From Paludibacter sp. (lineage in GTDB: Bacteria > Bacteroidota > Bacteroidia > Bacteroidales > Paludibacteraceae), in the NCBI GenBank assembly GCA_020049335.1, contig JAIFKX010000219.1:1-32662 (forward strand): 32,662 bases of DNA, written 5' to 3'. Position 1 is the first letter of the stretch; each line of letters opens with the position of its first letter. The position numbers and the translations under genes were made by a program. Under the pieces are notes generated by a model. That model was not told the DNA's origin. It searched no databases and saw nothing but the letters and a program-made list of their open reading frames with translations. This document shows positions 7,924 through 15,753 of this stretch, piece by piece.

Positions 7924-9180
7924 TTACATTATTCGAAATGCGTTGGCTTTCTGCGCAATTTCGGAGGGTGCAGCTTTGTATTTCGCAGCAATTTTTCGCC
8001 AGTTCGAAACAGCATTTATCACATCGTCCTTTATTTCGGTTGCACGTTTTTCGGAAAGTAAATAGTAAGGAGCGGTTTTTAATACCAATTCAATATCCAA
8101 CGAATTGTCTTCTTCATCGATATTTAGCTTCAATCCCGTACCTGTTTCGTTTGCATTTATGTCATAAGCCGGCGATAAGGTCCAACCTGCTTCCGTATAA
8201 AGAAATCCGTGATTTCGCAAATGGTCATCTGTGTTGGAAACGCAAACTGAAAAAAGTACACGTCGAAAAAGCTCCTCGAGGTTTGCGGTTACAGCCGTAC
8301 ATTCAGATTTTATAAACCCAACTAAATCAACATAACTTACGCCACTATCTGCATCATCTCCATCTGTTCGTTGAAGCAGTGTCATAGCCGAAGCAAAATG
8401 AATACGTTTATTATCATTTGTCCTGTCGAATCGCTGCGATAAATAGGTGTGATTATTAGATGCAAGCTTTTTTACAGATGCATTTGGAACTGTAATTTTT
8501 GCTTGAATGGCCAAGTCATGAACAATCATTTCCCACAATCCAATATCAGTATCATCATTTTTACTCGGAAATTTGGCAATCCATTGCTTCCCGTTTGTAT
8601 CCACAACATCTGCTTTAGGACGAGCACCACCTAACGATGATCCGGGCGCAATCAATTGATTTATCCATTTCAAAGAAGCCTCATCCAATTCATCAGCATT
8701 TTTCTCATACTGTTCTACGGCATATTCAAGATCCCGAAGCGAAGTCCACGGAGGAGCTGCTAATCGCTGGTCGTTACTTAAAAAATCGCCCTGCTCAGCA
8801 TCCTTGAAGCGTAAACCACCCATTCGATGACTATCGTGAACGCCCAACAGAAAATCAATGCCAATTAAACTACGCGGAGTTCTTTTCTCCATTTTCGACA
8901 AAAGAATTTCCCTGCGTTTCATCAACAATTGTCCCCATCTGTCGGGAGATGCATCTTTAAAAATGCCAAAGTTTTCATTCGCAGACGCATAGTGTTTGCC
9001 TGCAAAAAGAGGTAATTCAGGATCAATTGCTATGCCGCTTTTTAGCCATTCTTTGTCGTACTCAAAAGAATAAACCACTTTGCCCCGAAGCGAAGCAAAA
9101 TAAATGCATCCTACGAGTTTGGGCGAAGCGAATATATACCAATCCGCGTAAACAAGAATTTCTTTTTCCTTAGTTTGCAT
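7924..9180 (-). CDS. hipA: HipA-type serine/threonine kinase toxin
   Basis: This 418-residue protein has the HipA N-subdomain (about 10-110) and HipA-like kinase core (about 175-395). Visible motifs are the glycine-rich SLGGARPKAD (182-191), the catalytic-loop NTDDHLRNHGF (316-326, Asp and Asn both present) and the metal-binding LSPAYDINAN (335-344), so it looks catalytically intact. E. coli HipA phosphorylates glutamyl-tRNA synthetase and promotes dormancy; the target here is unknown. It starts 9 nt after hipB and is co-transcribed with it. Length is normal for the family (about 420-440). Confidence 0.93.
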   Translation of the reverse strand: MQTKEKEILVYADWYIFASPKLVGCIYFASLRGKVVYSFEYDKEWLKSGIAIDPELPLFAGKHYASANENFGIFKDASPDRWGQLLMKRREILLSKMEKRTPRSLIGIDFLLGVHDSHRMGGLRFKDAEQGDFLSNDQRLAAPPWTSLRDLEYAVEQYEKNADELDEASLKWINQLIAPGSSLGGARPKADVVDTNGKQWIAKFPSKNDDTDIGLWEMIVHDLAIQAKITVPNASVKKLASNNHTYLSQRFDRTNDNKRIHFASAMTLLQRTDGDDADSGVSYVDLVGFIKSECTAVTANLEELFRRVLFSVCVSNTDDHLRNHGFLYTEAGWTLSPAYDINANETGTGLKLNIDEEDNSLDIELVLKTAPYYLLSEKRATEIKDDVINAVSNWRKIAAKYKAAPSEIAQKANAFRIM

Positions 9181-9189
9181 TGCAGTATA

Positions 9190-9531
9190 TTATTCAAATT
9201 CAGGAATTTCTGAATTTCCTTTGTCAATAATTGGTTCAATAACCGAATTCAGCTTTTTGGTTTTCGGAGCTCTTTTCTTCACTATCAATCCGGCATCCTG
9301 TATTTGTCGGCCTATCGGGTCTTTATCAGCCAGTAACAACAAATCGTCTTCGAGGCGTAAAATTGATAATACCTGCAAATAATTTCCCAACGAAACTGTA
9401 GCAATCCCAGCTCGTTCTGCCATCGAACGAATGGATAACTTCCGTCGTAAACGGGCTAATTTAATATTCTCGCCAAGTGTAGCGAGAATTTTCTGTTGCT
9501 TTTGAGTAAAACTTATTGCTTTCGATTGCAT
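9190..9531 (-). CDS. hipB: HipB-type antitoxin with apparent loss of the recognition helix
   Basis: This 113-residue protein is the antitoxin partner of the HipA that follows 9 nt later. Residues 21-43 (ENIKLARLRRKLSIRSMAER, then AGI) match helices 1-2 of a HipB/Xre helix-turn-helix, and residues 44 onward (ATVSLGNYLQVL, LEDDLLLLADKDPIGRQIQD) match the later part. In family members known to me, AGI is followed by about a dozen residues of the type SRxTLxxIEKG, which form the DNA-recognition helix. Those residues are missing here and the frame stays open. The C-terminal basic tail (KKRAPKTKK) is retained. It may still bind HipA but is unlikely to bind its operator normally. Confidence 0.85.
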   Translation of the reverse strand: MQSKAISFTQKQQKILATLGENIKLARLRRKLSIRSMAERAGIATVSLGNYLQVLSILRLEDDLLLLADKDPIGRQIQDAGLIVKKRAPKTKKLNSVIEPIIDKGNSEIPEFE

Positions 9532-9550
9532 AACATTTGATATTTCAATA

Positions 9551-9558
9551 CAAAAGTA
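9551..9558 (-). promoter_or_regulatory. Promoter -7 box of hipBA
   Basis: The minus strand reads TACTTTTG, matching TAnnTTTG, 19 nt upstream of the hipB ATG. The region is very AT-rich and the -33 element is unclear. Confidence 0.5.
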
Positions 9559-9562
9559 TATA

Positions 9563-9597
9563 TAATAATTGAAACATCATATATTATTAGTAATAAT
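9563..9597. repeat. AT-rich alternating inverted repeats upstream of hipB, possible operator
   Basis: TAATAAT (9563-9569), ATTATTA (9583-9589) and TAATAAT (9591-9597) alternate. The last two form a 15-nt odd palindrome ATTATTAGTAATAAT at 9583-9597. The position just upstream of the -7 box fits a HipB-type operator, but the low complexity of the sequence weakens this. Confidence 0.35.
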
Positions 9598-9660
9598 CTA
9601 TCATTTTAATTCCTTGGAAAGAAACTAATAATATGAATTGAATATGAAGTTATATTTATA

Positions 9661-9707
9661 GGGCATAAACAACAATGCCCGAAAACTCATTGCTGAGTCT
9701 CGGGCAT
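9661..9707 (-). terminator. Hairpin ending the locus 2 operon
   Basis: Arms ATGCCCGA (9675-9682) and TCGGGCAT (9700-9707) pair perfectly, with an inner ACTCA/TGAGT extension and a 4-nt loop. On the minus strand it follows the stop of the L-domain gene by 47 nt and is followed by TGTTGTTTATG, a poor U tract. A further GGGCAT at 9661-9666 can pair with ATGCCC at 9675-9680, giving an alternative fold. Confidence 0.65.
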
Positions 9708-9754
9708 GCTAACGTAACCTCAAAATGTTTTATTAAAAATCAACCTAAAAGATA

Positions 9755-10966
9755 TTACTCCTTTAGTATTTTAGCCGAATATTTTAAACCAAATAAATCA
9801 CTAATTTCAAGAATATACATTCCTGTAGTTATATTTGATGCATTAATGGAGTTTTCCCCATTTGTCAAGCTGCCAACCATTACTTTTTGACCACTTAAAT
9901 TACTTAATGCATAGGTTGCTTCTCTATCTATACAAATGTTTAATTGATTATTTACTGGATTAGGATAGGATAAAAATTCAAATGATTTGTAATTGGTAGT
10001 ATTTGTCAAATCTTGACATGCAGTAGGGAAATTACTTAATAAAGGGTTATATCCATTTCCTGTAACTACATATGTAGTGAAATTCCCTGATGCGACTAAA
10101 GCATTCAGTCCACATAAACTTTTTAAAATCGTGTTGTCCTTTACGTCTATAGCAGCTCCTGCTCCCAAACTCGTTAAATTATCTAATCCTGTTAAATTAG
10201 ATAATAACGGATTGGTACGAACATAAAGACTTCCACCTGCACTTGTTAAACTCGAAAGACCAGAGATACTCGTTAAAGCGTTGTTCGACGTAATTTCAAC
10301 ATTTCCCCCTACACTTGTTAATCCCGTAAGATCATTGATATTCGCTAAAGAGTTGTTCAACGTTATTTTAAGTAGTCCTGTTATGTTTGTTATTGAAGAA
10401 AGTGTTCCTAAAGAAGTCAGTGCAGGATTTGAGTTTATTTCTAATAATCCGTTAATAATTCCATAATTTATAGCGCTGATATCTGATAAAGCGGTATTGT
10501 TGTATATTGTAATTCCACCAGTTAAGGGTGGGTTTATTAAATTCCCAAGACCATTTAAGCTTGTCAGATTAAGATTGTCACGAATAATAATTGCGCCACC
10601 CAAAGAGGTTAATCCTCCAAGTGGTGCAATACTTGTAAGCCCATCACAATCTCTAATTACCAAAGTTCCTCCCACAGAAGTAATATTTGACAAACTACTA
10701 ATACTTGTAACGATAGGACTTATTGATTTTAATTGTAAATAGCTGCCGACTTGCACAATGTTCTGTAATTTAGAAATGTCGGTAATAGTCGAACCCTGTA
10801 CATTCACAAAACCAGTGACTGTAATTTGTGAACACGGAGGTGACCAAGCATCCAATTGCGCCTGGGTAGTAAAATTCAGATCTCCTGTAAATGTACATTG
10901 CGCATTAGCAGTATAACCTGAAATTAGCATAATGCTTAAGCTCAAAAAAAAGGAAATTTTCTTCAT
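9755..10966 (-). CDS. Secreted leucine-rich receptor-L-domain-like repeat protein with T9SS sorting tail
   Basis: This 403-residue protein has a signal peptide ending at NAQ (about residue 22). About ten 20-25-residue repeats follow (consensus like LTSLGGLSSLTSVGGxLxIxNN, from about 60 to 300), resembling the receptor L-domain/leucine-rich solenoid. From about residue 330 there is a type A T9SS C-terminal sorting domain (SYPNPVNNQLNI, LSNLSGQKV, ITTGMYILEI, KILKE). It should be exported through the type IX system and anchored or released at the cell surface. It is the last gene of locus 2 and ends before a hairpin at 9675-9707. Binding or adhesion is inferred and no enzyme motif is seen. Its last repeat resembles the C-terminus of the preceding FN3 lipoprotein. 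Confidence 0.88.
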   Translation of the reverse strand: MKKISFFLSLSIMLISGYTANAQCTFTGDLNFTTQAQLDAWSPPCSQITVTGFVNVQGSTITDISKLQNIVQVGSYLQLKSISPIVTSISSLSNITSVGGTLVIRDCDGLTSIAPLGGLTSLGGAIIIRDNLNLTSLNGLGNLINPPLTGGITIYNNTALSDISAINYGIINGLLEINSNPALTSLGTLSSITNITGLLKITLNNSLANINDLTGLTSVGGNVEITSNNALTSISGLSSLTSAGGSLYVRTNPLLSNLTGLDNLTSLGAGAAIDVKDNTILKSLCGLNALVASGNFTTYVVTGNGYNPLLSNFPTACQDLTNTTNYKSFEFLSYPNPVNNQLNICIDREATYALSNLSGQKVMVGSLTNGENSINASNITTGMYILEISDLFGLKYSAKILKE

Positions 10967-11038
10967 GATGATTTGTTTTTTTTGGTGAATATAAAATTGA
11001 ATTTATTTGAAAATTTTACTTTCTAAATGTTTAAAAAA

Positions 11039-12310
11039 TTAATGACAATTATCCAAAATTTCTTGCTTTGTTGGGTTTGAAGCGTTACCCGTAACTGTGT
11101 ATGTTGCAGGTGCACCTCCAGCGTCAATTAGGTTTTTCAGACCGCAAAAATTGGATAGATTTTTATTATTGGTAATGTTTATATAAGTTGCAATAAATGT
11201 TAATTTGCTGAATGCATCCAAATTTGTAATACCTGTACCTACAATATCAAACTTACCTTCAATTCTCTCTAAATTTGAAAAATTACTAATATTTGATATA
11301 CCTGCAACATTCATTTTGAGTTTTCCAGCCAAAATTGCTACAATATCTTTATCAAAAGCATCCATATCAGTTTGACTTGCCGGACTGAAATTTCCGAAAC
11401 GTATTTTTTTTGTAACCCCAGCAGAATAATTCCCGCTTGCATCTTTTGTTTTTAAAATAAGGGTATAGTTTTGTTCATAAGTTCCATCAATTGTAAAACT
11501 ATTATTTGTACCTTGAATAGTTACAGTTTTTGGGCTTGTAGAGCCGTAATAATAAGTTAACTCGGATTCTTGAAAGTCTGCATCCGACGGATTTGCCCAC
11601 GATATGGTAAACTGTAATTTGGCATAATCTCCTGAAAGAGTAATATTTGAAACTTCAGCCGGAGGTATATTGTCACCTTCAGTAGGTGTTGTTTTTACTG
11701 AAGTACCTGTTGAGATATTGCCTACTTCATCTTTTGTTTTTAAAACAATTGTATATTGTGTTCCATTTGTTAAGCCTTCAATAACATAAGAATCAATTTC
11801 TTTCCCAAGAGCTACGAATCCACCTCCCGGCTCATAATTTAATTCATATCCAGCCAAGTCAATTGATGATGGTTTAGTCCAGCTCAAGGTAATTTTCGAG
11901 TCACTAGAAACTGCTAAAAAATTAGTCACTTCAGATGGAGGATTTCTATCAAGTACACTTGGTGTTGCAGATATTGATACTCCTTTTGAAACACCTCCTG
12001 ATATATTTTTAACCAATAACGTAAATGTATAATTAGTTCCTCCTTTAAGATTTTTAATGGTAAAAGTTTCTAAGTTTTTATCAATAGGAAAAGCATCTAT
12101 TACAAGCGGTTCGATGGTTACCCAATATTCCTTTGTGTCAGTATCTGCTGGTTTAGTCCAAGATAAAACCACTTCTTCTATTCCTACTACTGCGGTAAAA
12201 TTTGATGCATCCGAAGGTATAGTAATTTTTTCATCATCATTTGTGCATCTTACTGAGAATAGGCTAAATATTATAACAACAAAAATGCTGCTTTTAAATT
12301 GTCTTTTCAT
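11039..12310 (-). CDS. Lipoprotein with three FN3 domains and an L-domain-like C-terminus
   Basis: This 423-residue protein has an N-terminal hydrophobic signal ending in FSVRC (Cys about 23) followed by TNDDE. That is lipoprotein-like, although Arg directly before the Cys is atypical. Three fibronectin type III domains follow at about 33-117, 123-208 and 215-302 (repeated ASNFTAVVGxEEVVLSWTKP and GLTNGTQYTIVLKTKDEVG type strands). Residues about 310-423 are a short leucine-rich L-domain-like region ending CGLKNLIDAGG and TYTVTGNASNP, matching the last repeat of the T9SS protein encoded next. The gene is 29 nt after the first GDPD stop. It is probably a surface binding protein serving the SusCD-2 system. 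The ligand is unknown. Confidence 0.85.
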   Translation of the reverse strand: MKRQFKSSIFVVIIFSLFSVRCTNDDEKITIPSDASNFTAVVGIEEVVLSWTKPADTDTKEYWVTIEPLVIDAFPIDKNLETFTIKNLKGGTNYTFTLLVKNISGGVSKGVSISATPSVLDRNPPSEVTNFLAVSSDSKITLSWTKPSSIDLAGYELNYEPGGGFVALGKEIDSYVIEGLTNGTQYTIVLKTKDEVGNISTGTSVKTTPTEGDNIPPAEVSNITLSGDYAKLQFTISWANPSDADFQESELTYYYGSTSPKTVTIQGTNNSFTIDGTYEQNYTLILKTKDASGNYSAGVTKKIRFGNFSPASQTDMDAFDKDIVAILAGKLKMNVAGISNISNFSNLERIEGKFDIVGTGITNLDAFSKLTFIATYINITNNKNLSNFCGLKNLIDAGGAPATYTVTGNASNPTKQEILDNCH

Positions 12311-12339
12311 GATTTCAATTGTTTTTTATTAAAACGTTT

Positions 12340-13269
12340 TTATCTTAAGCCTTTTGAATTTAAGTATTTTATTAAAGCTTCTGGCTCGTCCGTAAATATG
12401 ATATTTGCTCCATTTTTTAATGCCCAACCCCAACCATTATCTGGGTTCACTAAAGACTCTTCATCAGTATGGCCTGCACATTGATCTATTGTTGTAGTAT
12501 TAATCCAAACAGGAATGTGGCTATTAGCTGCATTTTTTATTAATGAAAATGATTTAGAATCCTCTTCCTTAAACCAAAAGGCAAAAGCTGCTGGCTTAGG
12601 CATAAAACCCTCTTCAAATTCAGAAAAATATTTATCCAAATTTGAAATACTATTATGTACACCTGGTACAAAATAAGATTTGCTTAAGAGGTTACCATAT
12701 CTTTTTTTTGCATCACCTAAGTTTATGAAATCCATAAAAAGGGATTGACTTACCGAATTTGTTTTGTTTAAAATGGGAATTACATAGTCTAAGAGAAGTT
12801 CTGATTTATCTATAAATACCAACGCTTTGTTTCCTACAGTAATCATGACTTCTTCTAATGTTGGGATACGCTCCTTTGTGATAGAACCATTTTTATCTTT
12901 TAAATAAAATTGTTTTATTTCATTTAATGTATGATAGCTAACTTTACCAGTACCATTAGATGTCCTATCTAGTGTTTTATCATGCATCACCACCAATTTA
13001 TAATCAAGTGTTATCCGAACATCTATTTCAATGATGTCAACTCCCAATTCTAAAGCATGTTTAATGGCACTTAAAGAATTTTCCGGTGCGTCACCATGTT
13101 TAAAACCTCCAGCTCTGTGAGCGGCTACCATAACATATTTATCTGATGGAAAATTAAATTGACGTGTCTCAATGGTTCCTATTTTCTCAACCGAATTCTG
13201 TTGCGAACATGCCACAATGGATAAAAATAATACTGAAATGGATAAAAATACTGTTTTAAATATACACAT
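12340..13269 (-). CDS. Glycerophosphodiester phosphodiesterase, lipoprotein
   Basis: This 309-residue GDPD-family TIM barrel is predicted to hydrolyse glycerophosphodiesters to glycerol-3-phosphate and an alcohol. The signal sequence ends in a good lipobox (LSIVAC, Cys 21), so it is membrane-anchored, possibly at the surface. Catalytic and metal residues are in place: AAHRAGG (His51, Arg52), APENS (Glu63, Asn64), IIEIDVR (Glu81, Asp83) and VVMHDKTLDRTSNG (His96). The HR-to-EN segment is a few residues longer than in its neighbour. It follows the second GDPD gene by 24 nt in the same operon as susCD-2, which suggests that the phosphodiester or its product is the cargo. Confidence 0.93.
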   Translation of the reverse strand: MCIFKTVFLSISVLFLSIVACSQQNSVEKIGTIETRQFNFPSDKYVMVAAHRAGGFKHGDAPENSLSAIKHALELGVDIIEIDVRITLDYKLVVMHDKTLDRTSNGTGKVSYHTLNEIKQFYLKDKNGSITKERIPTLEEVMITVGNKALVFIDKSELLLDYVIPILNKTNSVSQSLFMDFINLGDAKKRYGNLLSKSYFVPGVHNSISNLDKYFSEFEEGFMPKPAAFAFWFKEEDSKSFSLIKNAANSHIPVWINTTTIDQCAGHTDEESLVNPDNGWGWALKNGANIIFTDEPEALIKYLNSKGLR

Positions 13270-13293
13270 ATTTATTATTTTCTTTGTTCATTA

Positions 13294-14208
13294 TTAATCG
13301 TGAAAACCTCTAATACGTAAGTAATGCAGCAATGTTGCTGGTCTGTCTGTACAAATTAAATCTGCTCCAAGTTCGATAACTTTTCCCCAGTTCGCATCTG
13401 GGTCAATTTGTGCAAGGTCATCATTATATCCTCCGGCGGTATCTTCCCAAAGTGTTGTTAACATTATTCTTCCTTTGGCCTCTTTTGTTCTTTTTATTAG
13501 ATTTTTTGCATCATTTAATTCCTTTTTTTCAAAAGAAAATATGAAAATAGATTCCGTTTTTAGTTTCAAAAAAGGCATCATATAAGTATCAGAACTCGAT
13601 GCAGGTGATACTCTGGGCATATAATTTATATAATCAATAATGTTTCCATACTTAGATTTAATTTCACTATAGGTTTTATTCCCTTCATAGAAAACTTGGT
13701 CTTCCATTTTTAATTCTTTTACCATTTTTACAACCTCAGGCAGGTAGTCATAGTTTTTATCTAAAAAAACCAAAATTTTATTCTTACATAACTTTAATGC
13801 CTCTAATAGAGTAGGGACTTTTTGAGAAGTAGCCATGCCGTATCCATTTTTTAAATATAAACTATCTATTGACTTAAAATTCTTGTCATTGATTAATCCT
13901 ATTCCTGTGCTTGTTCTGTCAAGAGTTTTATCATGCATTAAAATAATTGTACTATCTTTAGTTATTTGAAGGTCTATTTCCACCATGTCTACCCCCATAT
14001 CAATACATTTTTGTATAGCGGGAAAGGAGTTTTCTGGAGCATTTCGCCAATCTCCTCTGTGGGCAACAACCATAACTTTGTTTCTAAATAAGTAATTTAG
14101 GTCTTGAGCTGTATTTTTGTTAACGATATATGTATTTTTCACTTGAGCATAAAAACTATTTGTTCCCATGTTAAGAGATATTAATACAAACAAAATCCGA
14201 ATTTTCAT
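13294..14208 (-). CDS. Glycerophosphodiester phosphodiesterase, secreted without lipobox
   Basis: This 304-residue GDPD-family protein starts at the ATG at 14208, which gives a clean type I signal peptide (MKIRILFVLISLNMGTNSFY, then AQ). A longer frame to 14364 overlaps susD and adds 52 basic residues before the signal, so it was rejected. Catalytic residues are complete: VAHRGDW (His50, Arg51), APENS (Glu59, Asn60), VEIDLQ (Glu77, Asp79) and MHDKTLDRTSTG (His92). The lack of a lipobox Cys suggests a soluble periplasmic enzyme, whereas the adjacent paralogue is a lipoprotein. Two GDPDs in tandem with different anchoring suggest hydrolysis on both sides of the import step. The gene and its surroundings are very AT-rich. 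Confidence 0.93.
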   Translation of the reverse strand: MKIRILFVLISLNMGTNSFYAQVKNTYIVNKNTAQDLNYLFRNKVMVVAHRGDWRNAPENSFPAIQKCIDMGVDMVEIDLQITKDSTIILMHDKTLDRTSTGIGLINDKNFKSIDSLYLKNGYGMATSQKVPTLLEALKLCKNKILVFLDKNYDYLPEVVKMVKELKMEDQVFYEGNKTYSEIKSKYGNIIDYINYMPRVSPASSSDTYMMPFLKLKTESIFIFSFEKKELNDAKNLIKRTKEAKGRIMLTTLWEDTAGGYNDDLAQIDPDANWGKVIELGADLICTDRPATLLHYLRIRGFHD

Positions 14209-14317
14209 TTTATGGATATTCTTATTATTTATTTTTTGTTGTAAAAATTTAATCGAAAGATTTGTTACCCTATTCTTTCTGTTTTTTTTACAAACAGGAT
14301 CCTTCTGATTCATCTTT

Positions 14318-15739
14318 TTAGAAACCGTAACCGGGATTTTGAGTAATTTTGCCATTTGTAGCATCTACTTGGCTTTGAGGTATAGGATATAATAGATTTT
14401 CGTTTGTGACTGTATTCATAACTCCTGACTCTGAAGTATGTGCATTCATAACTTGAATTGCTTTACCTGTCCTAACCAAATCAAACCATCTATGGTTTTC
14501 AAAGGCTAATTCCCATCTTCTCTCATTGGCAATGGCTATCCTAAAACTATTTTGTTCAGGTAAATCTAAAGAGGTCAATGAAGATAAACCCGCCCTGTTT
14601 CTAATTTTGTTTAAAAGGGTAAATGCTTCGTCATCTGCAATATACCCTTGCTCGTTTAATGCTTCGGCCAGCATTAAGACAACATCTGCATATCGTAAAA
14701 CAATAAAATTATTTCCACCATCTAAATCTTTAAATGGAGTATCTATATATTTTTTAGTGTACAAAACGTCACTAGTTGTTTTTCCCATAGTTACATCCCT
14801 TCTAATATCGCCAACTGGATATGAATTATAAATATCTTGAGTTGGCAGGTTATCGCCAAAGGTGGTTCCAATGCCTCCAATTAGATAAGAGGCGCCAAAA
14901 GGTGTAAACAAATTTGCATAAGGGCTACCTTCTCCTATTCCTCCTTTTTTGAATTGAATTTCAAACAATGATTCAACACTGTTTTCATTCGCTAATCCAA
15001 AATTATCGGCGTAATTCGGTAAAAGCACACCTGAAACATTCCTTAAAGCAGCAATGGCCTCTGTAAAGTTCCCTAAAGTCAATTGCACCTTGCCTAACAA
15101 GGCATAAGCAGCATTTTTGGTGGCTCCTCCTGGTCTCAAAGCATTAGTATTTAGTGATTGGCATGCTTCTGTTAAATCTTTAATTATTAGAGCATAAACA
15201 TCAGCTTTTGGAGTTCTTACCAACTCAAAGGCTTCAAAAGGATCTCCATATTCTTTGGTAACTAAAGGTACATCTCCAAACAATCTAACTAAATTGAAAT
15301 ATGTCAGTGCTCTAATAAATTTTATTTCACCTATTTGAACAGTCTTATTAGGATTAACGGATACGGATTCAATTCTTTTTAATACGATATTACACCGTTG
15401 AATTCCTTTATAGCAGTCTTTCCAAGCTAATTCCACCACATTACTGGTTGCCTCCATTCTAAACAAATCAACATCTCCGAATACACCTCCACTGCTGGTT
15501 GTACTTTGTTGTTTGGAATTATCCGACCGTACTTCCATCAAATAAATAAAATATTGACGGTATTGTCCAGTCAATTGTAGACCATCATAAACTCCCACAA
15601 CGGCTTGTTCTATTTGTTCGGGCGTACTATAAAAATTACCAGCACTATTTTGCGAAATTGGGCTTAGTTGTATTAAGTCTTCATTGCAAGATGAAAACAC
15701 TCCTGTAATGGCTATGATAATAACGAACTGCTTATACAT
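14318..15739 (-). CDS. SusD/RagB-family nutrient-binding lipoprotein, locus 2
   Basis: This 473-residue protein has a lipoprotein signal (lipobox VFSSC, Cys 17) then NEDLIQLSPISQNS. SusD features are GIQRCNIVLKRIESV, IGEIKFIRALTYFNLVRLFGD, NAAYALLGKVQLTLG and the C-terminal NERRWELAFENHRWFDLVRTG with LLYPIPQSQVDA. It starts 14 nt after susC-2 and should form the lid of that transporter. Downstream are two GDPD genes, so a glycerophosphodiester-containing ligand is inferred rather than seen. Confidence 0.95.
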   Translation of the reverse strand: MYKQFVIIIAITGVFSSCNEDLIQLSPISQNSAGNFYSTPEQIEQAVVGVYDGLQLTGQYRQYFIYLMEVRSDNSKQQSTTSSGGVFGDVDLFRMEATSNVVELAWKDCYKGIQRCNIVLKRIESVSVNPNKTVQIGEIKFIRALTYFNLVRLFGDVPLVTKEYGDPFEAFELVRTPKADVYALIIKDLTEACQSLNTNALRPGGATKNAAYALLGKVQLTLGNFTEAIAALRNVSGVLLPNYADNFGLANENSVESLFEIQFKKGGIGEGSPYANLFTPFGASYLIGGIGTTFGDNLPTQDIYNSYPVGDIRRDVTMGKTTSDVLYTKKYIDTPFKDLDGGNNFIVLRYADVVLMLAEALNEQGYIADDEAFTLLNKIRNRAGLSSLTSLDLPEQNSFRIAIANERRWELAFENHRWFDLVRTGKAIQVMNAHTSESGVMNTVTNENLLYPIPQSQVDATNGKITQNPGYGF

Positions 15740-15753
15740 AAAATTAATGTTAA

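Noticed and set aside
7938-8315. 125-codon plus-strand ORF
   Set aside because: It is antisense to hipA, whose frame holds all kinase motifs, so this is a shadow.
14209-14364. 52-residue N-terminal extension of the second GDPD
   Set aside because: It would place a basic segment before a clear signal peptide and overlap susD-2, so the ATG at 14208 is preferred.
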